A stretch of 30,084 nucleotides of DNA from UBA9630 sp043725085 (GTDB lineage: Bacteria; Patescibacteriota; Minisyncoccia; Moranbacterales; UBA2206). The stretch spans positions 1 through 30,084 of the forward strand of contig JAYSLY010000033.1 in assembly GCA_043725085.1 (NCBI GenBank). Direction: 5' to 3'. The translations under genes and the position numbers were made by a program. The first letter of the stretch is position 1; each line of letters opens with the position of its first letter. Shown here piece by piece: positions 7,790-15,500 of the stretch. The notes under the pieces are model-generated. The model was given only the letters and a program-made list of their open reading frames with translations, had not been told where the DNA came from and did no database searches.

Positions 7790-8227
7790 ATGACAGACGA
7801 AAAATCCACCTCCGCTGAAGCTACGGCGGACAAGAAGGACATTGAAGTTCCTGAGAAATTCAAAAAACTCGTGACTGAAATTGAAACCATGAGTGTTTTG
7901 GAACTTTCTGAACTCGTGAAAGTTTTGGAAGAGAAATTCGGTGTTTCTGCTTCTGCCGGTGTAATGATGGCTGCAGCTCCAGCTGCTGGTGATGCTGCCG
8001 TAGCCGCTGAAGAGAAATCTGAGTTTGATGTTGAAGTGACTGCTTCAGGTGCTTCAAAGATCAATGTGATCAAGGCTGTGCGAGAAATCACTGGTCTTGG
8101 CCTCAAGGACGCCAAAGATTTGGTTGATGCTGCTCCAAAGGTAGTTAAAGAAAAGGTTTCTAAGGCTGACGCGGAAACTATGAAAAAGAAGCTTGAAGAA
8201 GCTGGTGCAACTGTGACTTTGAAATAG
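7790..8227 (+). CDS. rplL: 50S ribosomal protein L7/L12
   Basis: 145 aa. The stalk protein has an N-terminal dimerisation helix (about 23-50), an Ala-rich hinge (about 52-72) and a C-terminal factor-binding domain with KINVIKAVREITGLGLKDAKDLVDAAPK. The usual length is about 120-128 aa; the difference is an N-terminal extension of about 20 residues before PEKFKKLVTEIETMSVLELSEL. Part of that extension (TSAEATADK) is encoded by an imperfect palindrome at 7811-7830. It follows rplJ and is closed by a strong terminator. Confidence 0.96.
   Translation: MTDEKSTSAEATADKKDIEVPEKFKKLVTEIETMSVLELSELVKVLEEKFGVSASAGVMMAAAPAAGDAAVAAEEKSEFDVEVTASGASKINVIKAVREITGLGLKDAKDLVDAAPKVVKEKVSKADAETMKKKLEEAGATVTLK
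7811..7830 (+). repeat. 20-bp hairpin element inside the rplL 5' coding end
   Basis: TCCGC at 7811-7815 pairs with GCGGA at 7826-7830, the stem extended by a T-G and a G-C pair around AAGCTA. The type TCCGC...AAGCT...GCGGA resembles the palindrome part at 20290-20311 (CACCGCTAAAGCTTTGGCG). It lies in frame in the non-conserved N-terminal extension of L7/L12. Confidence 0.55.
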
Positions 8228-8245
8228 TCGTTCAATTGAGAATAA

Positions 8246-8276
8246 AAAAGAGTCTGCCCAAAAGGCAGACTCTTTT
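8246..8276 (+). terminator. Rho-independent terminator after rplL
   Basis: A 13-bp perfect stem (8246-8258 with 8264-8276), loop CAAAA, with the 3' arm ending in CTCTTTT. It ends the ribosomal protein unit 19 bp after the rplL stop. Confidence 0.92.
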
Positions 8277-8366
8277 GTTATATTGCTTTTTTCTCTCGGT
8301 GTGCTAGCCTTGAGGCAAGGAGAAGGATTTTTTCGTTGTTTAACAACAAAAAAAGGAGAAATAAGG

Positions 8367-9698
8367 ATGCCACGAAAAAAGAAAACCACGGTTATCCTGG
8401 ACACCAATGTCATTCTTCATGACAGCGGCTGTATTCATCACTTCGGGGAAGATGATGTCATCATCCCCATAACGGTTCTGGAAGAACTCGATCATTTCAA
8501 GAAAGGCGGTGAAATTCTCAACGTTCATGCCCGTGAATTTGTCCGCACACTTGATTTACTGTGTGGTGAGCATCTGTTCAACGGCGGCGTCCAAATTGGT
8601 CCGGGCCTGGGAAAAATTTCGGTCAGATTGGACAGAAAATTCCATGAAGATCTTGTGTTAAGCTTTTCAGAATCCAGACCAGACCATCACGTCCTCAACA
8701 TCGCTTACCACCTCGCCAAAGAAAATCCATCCCTTCAAATTATTCTGGTCACCAAAGACGTCAATTTGCGCATCAAGGCAAAGTCCGTCGGCCTGGTTGC
8801 TCAGGATTATAAAAGCGATCAGATCAAGGATATTTCAACGCTTTACACAGGAAAGCGCCTTGTTGAAAATATCCCGGGAATCGTTTTAAATAAACTGTAT
8901 GAAGCGCCATTTGAACTGGACCCGTCGGATCTGCCTCTGGAAAAAGAACCCGTGGCCAACGAATATTTTATTCTTAGAAACGGCAATAGATCCGCTCTGG
9001 CTATGTACGATGCCTTTAGCGGAAAAATTCGCCGGGTCGATAAGATTCCTGCCTACGGCATCACACCACGCAATGCGGAGCAAATCTTTGCCCTGGATGC
9101 CCTGACTAATGACAATATTCAGCTGGTTACGCTCAGCGGAAAAGCCGGCACAGGGAAAACCCTTCTTGCTCTGGCCGCCGCGCTGCAACGCAAAAAGAAT
9201 TATCGTCAGATTTTTCTCGCAAGACCGGTCGTACCGCTCAGCAATAAGGACATTGGCTTTCTTCCAGGTGATATTCAATCCAAGCTGGATCCCTACATGC
9301 AGCCTCTGTTTGATAATTTGAGCGTCATCAAGTCTCATTCCGGTAAATCCGAATCCTCGCGGGATGACATTAACAAGCTGCTGGAAGAAAACAAACTGCT
9401 CATATCCGCCCTGGCTTACATTCGCGGACGTAGCCTGGTGAACATATATTTTATTGTTGACGAGGCACAGAATCTAACGCCGCATGAAGTCAAAACGATT
9501 ATTACCCGGGCCGGAGAGAATACAAAGGTGGTATTCACAGGCGATATTTTTCAGATCGATCATCCCTATCTGAATACTCAATCCAACGGACTGAGCTATC
9601 TGATCGAAAAAATGCGCGGGCAAAAACTGTACGCGCATATCAATCTGGAAAAAGGAGAACGCTCGGAGTTGTCTGAATTGGCCAGCCAAATATTATAA
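8367..9698 (+). CDS. phoH: PhoH family protein: PIN domain fused to PhoH ATPase
   Basis: About 443 aa. An N-terminal PIN-type nuclease domain (about 8-140) has acidic positions in VILDTNVIL, VLEELDHF and VTKDVNLR. A PhoH ATPase/helicase domain follows, with Walker A GKAGTGKT (about 258-265) and Walker B FIVDEAQN (about 360). Such PIN-PhoH proteins are RNA-linked nucleases/ATPases, often tied to RNA quality control or stress. I chose ATG 8367 over the longer frame start at 8283: it has a strong GGAGAAATAAGG Shine-Dalgarno and gives the family-typical MPRKKKTTVILDTN start, while the longer start lies in the tail of the previous terminator. Codon use is richer in C and CTG than the neighbours and the protein resembles Desulfobacterota homologues, pointing to horizontal transfer. 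Confidence 0.93.
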   Translation: MPRKKKTTVILDTNVILHDSGCIHHFGEDDVIIPITVLEELDHFKKGGEILNVHAREFVRTLDLLCGEHLFNGGVQIGPGLGKISVRLDRKFHEDLVLSFSESRPDHHVLNIAYHLAKENPSLQIILVTKDVNLRIKAKSVGLVAQDYKSDQIKDISTLYTGKRLVENIPGIVLNKLYEAPFELDPSDLPLEKEPVANEYFILRNGNRSALAMYDAFSGKIRRVDKIPAYGITPRNAEQIFALDALTNDNIQLVTLSGKAGTGKTLLALAAALQRKKNYRQIFLARPVVPLSNKDIGFLPGDIQSKLDPYMQPLFDNLSVIKSHSGKSESSRDDINKLLEENKLLISALAYIRGRSLVNIYFIVDEAQNLTPHEVKTIITRAGENTKVVFTGDIFQIDHPYLNTQSNGLSYLIEKMRGQKLYAHINLEKGERSELSELASQIL

Positions 9699-9722
9699 AT
9701 TTGGCAGGCTGGTTGAAAAAGC

Positions 9723-9758
9723 AAGAACCCAAAGATCATAACCGATCTTTGGGTTCTT
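9723..9758 (+). terminator. Rho-independent terminator after phoH
   Basis: A 15-bp perfect stem (9723-9737 with 9744-9758) and a 6-nt loop, followed by TTGTTTTTT. The gene carries its own terminator on one side and the rplL terminator on the other, so it is an isolated transcription unit. Confidence 0.92.
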
Positions 9759-9799
9759 TTGTTTTTTAGTAAATCAATTTTTTTTATGTAAAGTTTTAG

Positions 9800-9820
9800 C
9801 GTAGCGGACAGTCCGCTACG
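9800..9820 (+). repeat. 21-bp near-perfect palindrome downstream of the SHOCT gene
   Basis: CGTAGCGGAC and GTCCGCTACG are perfect 10-bp arms around a single A. Its left half has a degenerate direct copy at 10181-10198 on the other side of the SHOCT-domain gene. On the minus strand it lies just downstream of that gene and is followed by a T/A-rich stretch, so it could also act as a terminator. Confidence 0.65.
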
Positions 9821-9831
9821 GACTTTTTCGC

Positions 9832-10104
9832 CTATTCCAGGTCTTTTTTCATTTGATCAAACTGTTCTTTGCTTATTTCTCCTTTGGCATAACGCTCCTT
9901 AAGGATATTTAGGGCGCTATTTTCCTGAGACATTTTTGTATTTTGCTGGTCGTGGTGGTGTTGATTATGGCTATGTCCTGTCAGATTTTCAATTAAAGCG
10001 TAGATCGCCCAAATGATGAGCGCCCAAAAAAGAATAGTGAAAATCCAGCCAAACCCAAAGCCGAAACCAAACATTCCCATGTGACCGTAATAATTGCCAA
10101 ACAT
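9832..10104 (-). CDS. Small SHOCT-domain membrane protein
   Basis: 90 aa. The N-terminus is Gly/Phe/Met-rich, followed by one membrane helix (about 20-41), a His-rich linker (HSHNQHHHD) that could bind metal, and a C-terminal SHOCT motif (about 64-90: ALNILKERYAKGEISKEQFDQMKKDL). SHOCT is a short domain found at the ends of many unrelated membrane proteins, thought to mediate oligomerisation. Two in-frame internal ATGs (residues 9 and 11) could also start it. The specific role is unknown. Confidence 0.85.
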   Translation of the reverse strand: MFGNYYGHMGMFGFGFGFGWIFTILFWALIIWAIYALIENLTGHSHNQHHHDQQNTKMSQENSALNILKERYAKGEISKEQFDQMKKDLE

Positions 10105-10220
10105 ATGATTAAGATTAAACTAATTACAAAGAGTGCTACAAGATTAATACGAGCAAAGTAGGTTTTTTGGTGCAATTGGTGTAGTGGACTGTTCGCTAAA
10201 TGCGGACCGTGGTGAAATAA

Positions 10221-10248
10221 AAAAACAGCACTTTAAGATGCTGTTTTT
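10221..10248. terminator. Terminator between the SHOCT gene and the unknown minus-strand operon
   Basis: AAAAACAGCA (10221-10230) pairs with TGCTGTTTTT (10239-10248) around an 8-nt loop, with A and T runs on both outer sides, so it could work on either strand. It lies downstream of the three-gene minus-strand operon that ends at 10303. Confidence 0.75.
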
Positions 10249-10255
10249 TTTAATG

Positions 10256-10285
10256 TTGAGCTTGTGGGATGTTGTTGGAACCTAT
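10256..10285 (-). repeat. 30-nt direct repeat, copy A (remnant)
   Basis: 27 of 30 bases match 11810-11839. Read on the minus strand it encodes I-G-S-N-N-I-P-Q-A-Q followed by His and stop, very like I-S-S-N-N-V-P-Q-P-Q at the N-terminus of the 224-aa gene. It therefore looks like the leftover start of a lost duplicate of that gene, sitting directly before the terminator. Confidence 0.7.
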
Positions 10286-10302
10286 TTAGTGAGTTCCGTG
10301 CA

Positions 10303-11172
10303 TTAGATAAGCCTCGAAACAGTAACTTTGTCAACAATAATTTTTCCCACCCCACCTTGATTATGTAAATGTATTCTTATGCCTTTTGTTACAGTTGCAA
10401 TGAATTCAAGTTTTATTTTTTCAAAATCATTACCAGGTGTTTTTAATTGAGCAGGGTTTTTTTCTGTTCTCATTGAAGAATTATTGCCAATAACATTATC
10501 ATGTAGCCAGAGTTGGAATTTCATAGTGGTTCCAGGTTCTGATTTTACTAGGCAAGATACTTCATAAGCAGAGCCTTCGTCTATGCCATTTTTTAAATCT
10601 ATGTATGCACCAAATTCTTTATTTGGATGGAGCAATTCATTTTCAGTTGCTTCAAAAATAATCATCGAACTTTCAATTCTATTTGTCTTGTCTGGATTAG
10701 TGGTTCCCCAATAGTTCATTATCCACCCTTTATTGCTTACAAAATCATCTTCGAAAATAATTTCCTTTTTATTCTTTTTAAATTCTTGTAAAGGAAACTG
10801 TTTCAAGCTCCACAAAAATATCAAGAGTGCTATTGCACTCAATGCTATTATTAAGTAATTGAAATTGCTTACAAAAATTATTGCTAACAAAATAATCGTT
10901 AAATATACAACTCGAGCAAATGGATGAAAAATTAGCAAAAATAAAATATATGCTAACTTGTTACTAATTTTTTTAACATACCCTATCCATCTAGGAAAAG
11001 TAGATATTAACAAAATGACTAGCCCTAGTATTATGGGAAGCAAAAGAGAAATTATAATTCTGTTAAGAATACTTTGACTGAGTATCTCGGGAAACATCTG
11101 TGGAATAGAAAAAGCCCCAAATAAAGAAGCGAGTAGTAAAGATATTATTGTAATTATTACCTGAAGAGACAT
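10303..11172 (-). CDS. Membrane protein with a C-terminal beta-rich domain, unknown function
   Basis: 289 aa. The first part (about 1-120) has four hydrophobic helices (about 4-25, 37-59, 70-90, 91-116). After a basic stretch comes a soluble domain (about 140-289) that begins EIIFEDDFVSNKGW and ends GGVGKIIVDKVTVSRL; this alternating pattern resembles a jelly-roll carbohydrate-binding type fold. The domain idea is inference from pattern only. It is the last gene of a minus-strand operon; its ATG lies 1 bp after the stop of the preceding gene, so translation is probably coupled. AT-rich codon use matches the island. I do not recognise the family. Confidence 0.8.
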   Translation of the reverse strand: MSLQVIITIISLLLASLFGAFSIPQMFPEILSQSILNRIIISLLLPIILGLVILLISTFPRWIGYVKKISNKLAYILFLLIFHPFARVVYLTIILLAIIFVSNFNYLIIALSAIALLIFLWSLKQFPLQEFKKNKKEIIFEDDFVSNKGWIMNYWGTTNPDKTNRIESSMIIFEATENELLHPNKEFGAYIDLKNGIDEGSAYEVSCLVKSEPGTTMKFQLWLHDNVIGNNSSMRTEKNPAQLKTPGNDFEKIKLEFIATVTKGIRIHLHNQGGVGKIIVDKVTVSRLI

Positions 11173-11173
11173 C

Positions 11174-11848
11174 TTAATTCATTTTTCTTGTTATAAATTT
11201 TTCTGTAAGCTTGACCAATATTGAAAAAGTATAAACATCTCCTTCTTCTTGATCTTTTATAAAATATTTTCTATGTATTGGATGCTTCGCCACTGCACTT
11301 ACGAGTGTTTTTGAATCTACTTTTAAATTTTTTGAGATATAAACAGCAATGTAAATTGCTGGTAAATTTTTTGTGGTATATAAATTAATTATCTTATTAA
11401 ATTCACTATCATTTGTTTTAGTCTTCGCAATTGTCTTTTTCAAAAAGTCATCATGCAAGAAATTATAAGAGAAATATTGCCAGTGAGCTAATTTATTAGC
11501 CAGCTCATTTTTCCCTAAATATTTTCCCCTCAGTAGGTCTATATCTTTTTCGGTAACAGAAAGCCCTTTTTTCTTTGCTTCTTCTCTGAACAAATTGAAA
11601 TCTTCGAGTGAATTTCCTGCTCTTGTAATTTTAGCAGTAATTCTATTGTTTTTTGTATGAAAGCTATAATGACTTTCCAAACAACCATTTCTCACAGTCA
11701 TTTTTGGAATTGCTAGGAGATAAGATCTATTATTCGGCAAGTAATAAAGACTTATTAGCCCAACATTGTTTATTTTAATCCTAGCTATATTTTTTCTCAT
11801 AAAATTTTGTTGAGGTTGTGGGACGTTGTTGGAACTTATATCGTTCAA
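11174..11848 (-). CDS. Hypothetical protein of the minus-strand operon
   Basis: 224 aa if it starts at the TTG at 11848; the next in-frame ATG is at 11800 and would remove 16 residues. It is soluble, basic and rich in Lys/Asn, with no membrane segment or recognisable catalytic motif. A central helical part (about 85-165) contains LLRGKYLGKNELANKLAHWQ. It lies between a coiled-coil membrane protein and a polytopic membrane protein with gaps of 12 and 1 bp, so the three probably act together. The first codons are covered by a 30-nt repeat also found at 10256-10285. Function unknown. Confidence 0.72.
   Translation of the reverse strand: MNDISSNNVPQPQQNFMRKNIARIKINNVGLISLYYLPNNRSYLLAIPKMTVRNGCLESHYSFHTKNNRITAKITRAGNSLEDFNLFREEAKKKGLSVTEKDIDLLRGKYLGKNELANKLAHWQYFSYNFLHDDFLKKTIAKTKTNDSEFNKIINLYTTKNLPAIYIAVYISKNLKVDSKTLVSAVAKHPIHRKYFIKDQEEGDVYTFSILVKLTEKFITRKMN
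11810..11839 (-). repeat. 30-nt direct repeat, copy B, at the start of the 224-aa gene
   Basis: Same sequence as 10256-10285 with three substitutions. The two copies bracket about 1.5 kb containing the 289-aa gene and nearly all of the 224-aa gene. Confidence 0.7.
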
Positions 11849-11860
11849 AATGAAGTGCCG

Positions 11861-13075
11861 CTATTCGGTTAATTTCGTTGAATTTTCAGAGTTATTGTTA
11901 TTTCCTTTCTTGCTACCAGTAAAAAATGAAAGTGCCTTATCCAGCAATGGTGGCTCCTCTCTATGACTGTCATTATCGAGAGTATTACTTGGATTAAGAC
12001 CAACTGAGTCAACTACATTTCCGAGTAGTCTTAGGGATAATTCTTTGTTTTCTTCTGTTTGTTCTAAATCATTAATTTGTTTTTTAAATCCTTCATACGA
12101 CCTTGATACATTTTCTTTATGCGCATATTCTTGCTCCAATCTTTTGTTTTGACTTTGTTGTTTACTGGAAAAATATCCTAGCCATATCACGGCTATAAAA
12201 AATGGTGTTCTAGCTAATATTTTTGACAAAGCTAGTGAAAAATTTATTTCTCCAGAACCAGTGATATCCTTTAAAGTAAATACACCGAAAACTGCCATTG
12301 CTATCATTGTTGCAATAAATAATAGAGACCATAGTATATTTGGGACTCTATAATCATTCTTTTGGTCTGCAAATGCCTTAGCTAGCCCAGTGCTAGTTGC
12401 GCCAGGCAAAAGTCCTTCAATTTTTTTGAAAAGAGCATTAAATTTTTCTTCTTCTTGCTTATACAGAGATGCCAACTCACTCTTATTTTTTTCTATTTCT
12501 TGTTTCAATCCAATAACTTCATTTTCACCTTCATTTTTTGAGCCAAAAATTTTAATGTAATATTCGTCTAAATCTTTCTTTTTTGCTTGAATTGTTTCTG
12601 TTGACTTTTTTATTTCCTCTTCTGATTTTTTTATGCTGCTTTCAATGGATTCTTTTTCTTCAGTTGATTCAAAAATTTCTTTATGTAATTGTAATAGTTC
12701 TGTATTTTTTGTATTTATAGTATTTGATTTTTCTTCAATATCTTTAAATGCATCGTCAGATTTTTTCTTTACTTCTTCAACTTCTTTGCTCAATTCAAAA
12801 ATCCTGGATTGAGATTCTGTAGCCTTTTTAATTATTTCCTGGGCTTCAGTTTTAAATTCATTTATTGCTCTAGTGCAACGAGCTTTTTGAACCGAATCAA
12901 TCGTTGTAGATTTTTCTTTTTTGTCAGAAGACTTATTTTCTAATTTTTCTTCCGCTTCTAAAACAGACGGGTCAGTCGATTCTACGTTTGCTAGTAATTT
13001 AGTTTCCTCCACTACTAAATTTTCCTTATCTGTACTGGGTTCTAGGTTTTGAGTAATATTTTCAGCATTTTCCAT
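11861..13075 (-). CDS. Long coiled-coil protein with two membrane helices, unknown function
   Basis: 404 aa. An acidic, disordered N-terminus (1-60) leads into long heptad-rich helices (about 65-215). A conserved-looking stretch LLPGATSTGLAKAFADQK (about 220-237) is followed by two membrane segments (about 245-268 and 288-304), then a second short coiled coil (EYAHKENVSRSYEGFKKQI) and a disordered Ser/Asn-rich tail. No enzymatic motif is visible. The architecture suggests a membrane-anchored scaffold with a large cytoplasmic rod. First gene of a three-gene operon at the left of the mobile island and divergent from the methyltransferase gene. A role in defence is possible from context only. 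Confidence 0.82.
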   Translation of the reverse strand: MENAENITQNLEPSTDKENLVVEETKLLANVESTDPSVLEAEEKLENKSSDKKEKSTTIDSVQKARCTRAINEFKTEAQEIIKKATESQSRIFELSKEVEEVKKKSDDAFKDIEEKSNTINTKNTELLQLHKEIFESTEEKESIESSIKKSEEEIKKSTETIQAKKKDLDEYYIKIFGSKNEGENEVIGLKQEIEKNKSELASLYKQEEEKFNALFKKIEGLLPGATSTGLAKAFADQKNDYRVPNILWSLLFIATMIAMAVFGVFTLKDITGSGEINFSLALSKILARTPFFIAVIWLGYFSSKQQSQNKRLEQEYAHKENVSRSYEGFKKQINDLEQTEENKELSLRLLGNVVDSVGLNPSNTLDNDSHREEPPLLDKALSFFTGSKKGNNNNSENSTKLTE

Positions 13076-13174
13076 AGTTTTAAGATAATAGTCGGGTTAA
13101 ATAAAAGGCTTTTTTCTTGCTAAAATGGTACTCTAAATAAGTATAAAAAGCAAATACATTGCTAATTTGAAATA

Positions 13175-13203
13175 TTGATTTTTATCTAAAAATAGGGCAA
13201 AAT
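13175..13203 (+). promoter_or_regulatory. Candidate promoter for the methyltransferase-nuclease pair
   Basis: TTGATT (13175-13180), a 17-nt spacer and CAAAAT (13198-13203), about 75 bp before the methyltransferase ATG. The 203-bp gap 13076-13278 separates two divergent units and is otherwise plain AT-rich DNA. Confidence 0.35.
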
Positions 13204-13278
13204 AGAGATATAACTTAATCGACCCAATCCCTACTTTTTAGCGGGGCAATGAATTATCTACTATTTTAAAAATACATC

Positions 13279-14397
13279 ATGAAAAAGAAATCTTCAAATA
13301 ATAACTTAAAAAAAGCAAAGACCTCAAAAAGTGATGAGTTTTATACTCAATTATCTGACATTGAAAGAGAGTTAGGACACTACAAAGAACACTTTAAGGA
13401 CAGGGTTGTATTTTGTAATTGTGATGATCCAAGGGTAAGTAATTTTTTTCATTATTTTTCTTATAATTTTGAATTTTTAGGACTTAAAAAGTTGATTACC
13501 ACTTGTTATAAAAATCAAAGTGTTGACTTGTTTAGTCAAAATAATTCTGAAAAGGCTATCTATCTCGAATACACTGGTGACAAAAACGGAGATAAAGTCC
13601 CCGATCTTGATGAAATTGGTATCAAGGAATTAAATAGGGATGGTGACTTTAGAAGCCCTGAATGTATAGAACTCTTGAAACAATCTAATATCGTGGTCAC
13701 TAACCCGCCTTTTTCTTTGTTTCGTGAATATGTTGCTCAATTAGTTGAATACAATAAAAAATTTGTAATACTTGGAAATTTAAACGCACTGACATATAAA
13801 GAAATTTTTAAATTAATTAAAGAGAACAAAATTTGGCTCGGTCATAGCATTCATAGTGGAGATAGAGAATTTATGGTTCCTGAATATTATCCCTTGAATG
13901 CGGCGAGTAGTAGAATTGACGAAAATGGCAATAAGTATATCAGAGTAAAAGGAGTGCGTTGGTTTACAAATTTAGATTATAAGGAAAGACATGAGGATTT
14001 AATTTTATTTAAAAAATATAATAAAACAGATTATCCAAAATATGATAATTATGACGCAATAAATGTGGATATTACAAAAGATATTCCGATTGATTACGAA
14101 GGAAATATTGGTGTTCCAATTACATTTATGGACAAATATAATCCTGAGCAATTTGAAATAGTTGCACTTGGTATCGTAGGGTCTATTGATTTTGTTTGTA
14201 ATAAGCAAATGGAAATTTTAGATAAGGATGGAAAACCAACAGGAAAATTTACTTTTAATGCTAAAGGAACTTTATATCGCTTATATAATCCAAAAACTGA
14301 CAAAAAGGCACCAGCATTTAAAAATGTTGAAACGGGAGAGTTGTATTCAAGTATTTATGCTCGTGTAATTATTAGGAATAAGAAAATTAGTAAATAA
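13279..14397 (+). CDS. Adenine-specific DNA methyltransferase, EcoRI family
   Basis: 372 aa, slightly longer than M.EcoRI. It shows the N-terminal DEFYTQLSDIERELGHY segment and the catalytic motif IV NPPF (142-145) in IVVTNPPFSLFREYV, then KFVILGNLNALTYKEIF, the pattern of EcoRI-type N6-adenine methyltransferases. It would methylate an adenine in a short site to mark self DNA, using S-adenosylmethionine. The DUF262-HNH nuclease gene starts 13 bp downstream, so the two form a two-gene restriction or defence unit. The recognition site cannot be read from the sequence. Confidence 0.9.
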   Translation: MKKKSSNNNLKKAKTSKSDEFYTQLSDIERELGHYKEHFKDRVVFCNCDDPRVSNFFHYFSYNFEFLGLKKLITTCYKNQSVDLFSQNNSEKAIYLEYTGDKNGDKVPDLDEIGIKELNRDGDFRSPECIELLKQSNIVVTNPPFSLFREYVAQLVEYNKKFVILGNLNALTYKEIFKLIKENKIWLGHSIHSGDREFMVPEYYPLNAASSRIDENGNKYIRVKGVRWFTNLDYKERHEDLILFKKYNKTDYPKYDNYDAINVDITKDIPIDYEGNIGVPITFMDKYNPEQFEIVALGIVGSIDFVCNKQMEILDKDGKPTGKFTFNAKGTLYRLYNPKTDKKAPAFKNVETGELYSSIYARVIIRNKKISK

Positions 14398-14410
14398 TCA
14401 ATACAAACTT

Positions 14411-15493
14411 ATGAAAATAGAACTTAAAGAAATTTCAGTTAAGGATGTTTCAAATGAATACATAAACAATGATGAAGAAGGTGTTGTTGGATATGGTGGA
14501 AAATTAAATATTCGCCCAAAATATCAGAGAGAATTTGTGTATAAAGACAAACAAAGAGACTCCGTGATTGAAACTGTGCAAAAAAGTTTTCCGCTAAATG
14601 TTATGTATTGGGTAAAAAATGAAGACGGCACCTTTGAAGTTTTGGACGGACAACAAAGAACTATCAGTATTTGTGAATATGTTGCAGGGAAATTTTCACT
14701 AAATAATTTGTATTTTCATAATCTTACAGATACAGACAAAGAGCAGATTTTGAATTTCAAATTGATGATTTATTTTTGCGAAGGAAATGATAAAGAAAAA
14801 TTAGATTGGTTCAAAACTATAAACATCGCAGGTGAAAAACTTACTGATCAGGAACTCCGAAATGCAATTTATACTGGGACTTGGCTCACGGATGCAAAAA
14901 GACATTTTAGTAAATCAGGTTGTCCAGCGTATAGCATGGGAAGTGATTATCTGAATGGCTCACCAATTCGTCAAGATTATTTGGAGACTGCAATTAGTTG
15001 GTTGAGTAATGGTAACATTGAAAAATATATGGCTGATAATCAACACAAGCCAAATGCGAATGAATTGTGGCTATATTTTCAAAGTGTTATAAGTTGGATA
15101 AAAGTAGTTTTTTCTAATTATCGTAAAGAAATGAGAGGCGTTTCTTTTGGTATTCTATACAATCAGTTCAAAGACAAGGAATTTGATTCAAAAAAATTTG
15201 ATAAAGAGATAACAAAATTAATGCAAGATGAAGATGTGACAAAAAAATCGGGTATCTATGAATATGTTTTAACTAAAAACGAAAAATACTTAAATATTCG
15301 TGCCTTTACGGAAAAACAAAAGAGAGAGGCATACGAAAAACAAAAAGGTATTTGTGTAAAATGTAAAAAACATTTTGAACTAGATGAGATGGAAGCGGAT
15401 CACATTAAACCTTGGCATGAAGGTGGTAAAACAATCTCTGAAAATTGCCAAATGTTATGTAAACAAGATAATCGAATAAAATCAGGAAAATAA
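14411..15493 (+). CDS. DUF262-HNH endonuclease (GmrSD-like), methyltransferase partner
   Basis: 360 aa. The N-terminal DUF262 domain has RPKYQREFVY (YQR at 38-40) and DGQQR (79-83), the signature of ParB-like nucleases such as GmrS. The C-terminus carries a separate HNH nuclease with CVKC (315-318), the DH pair at 330-331, a downstream Asn in SENC and a last Cys in MLC near 350, giving a zinc-bound HNH fold. It is compact, about half the size of fused GmrSD type IV enzymes. The tight linkage to an EcoRI-type methyltransferase suggests a restriction enzyme that spares DNA methylated by its partner, rather than a modification-dependent one; that is inference. Confidence 0.88.
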   Translation: MKIELKEISVKDVSNEYINNDEEGVVGYGGKLNIRPKYQREFVYKDKQRDSVIETVQKSFPLNVMYWVKNEDGTFEVLDGQQRTISICEYVAGKFSLNNLYFHNLTDTDKEQILNFKLMIYFCEGNDKEKLDWFKTINIAGEKLTDQELRNAIYTGTWLTDAKRHFSKSGCPAYSMGSDYLNGSPIRQDYLETAISWLSNGNIEKYMADNQHKPNANELWLYFQSVISWIKVVFSNYRKEMRGVSFGILYNQFKDKEFDSKKFDKEITKLMQDEDVTKKSGIYEYVLTKNEKYLNIRAFTEKQKREAYEKQKGICVKCKKHFELDEMEADHIKPWHEGGKTISENCQMLCKQDNRIKSGK

Positions 15494-15500
15494 AAAAGTA

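Noticed and set aside
8283..8366. Longer N-terminus for the PhoH protein
   Set aside because: It would start just after the rplL terminator; the ATG at 8367 has a strong Shine-Dalgarno and the family-typical start.
9993..10175. 60-aa ORF overlapping the SHOCT gene on the same strand
   Set aside because: It is a different-frame shadow; its sequence has no domain and the SHOCT frame explains the region.
10250..10300. Left attachment site matching the tRNA-Gln 3' end
   Set aside because: I looked for GTTGGGGAGG-like sequence left of the island and found only GATGTTGTTGG, too weak to call.
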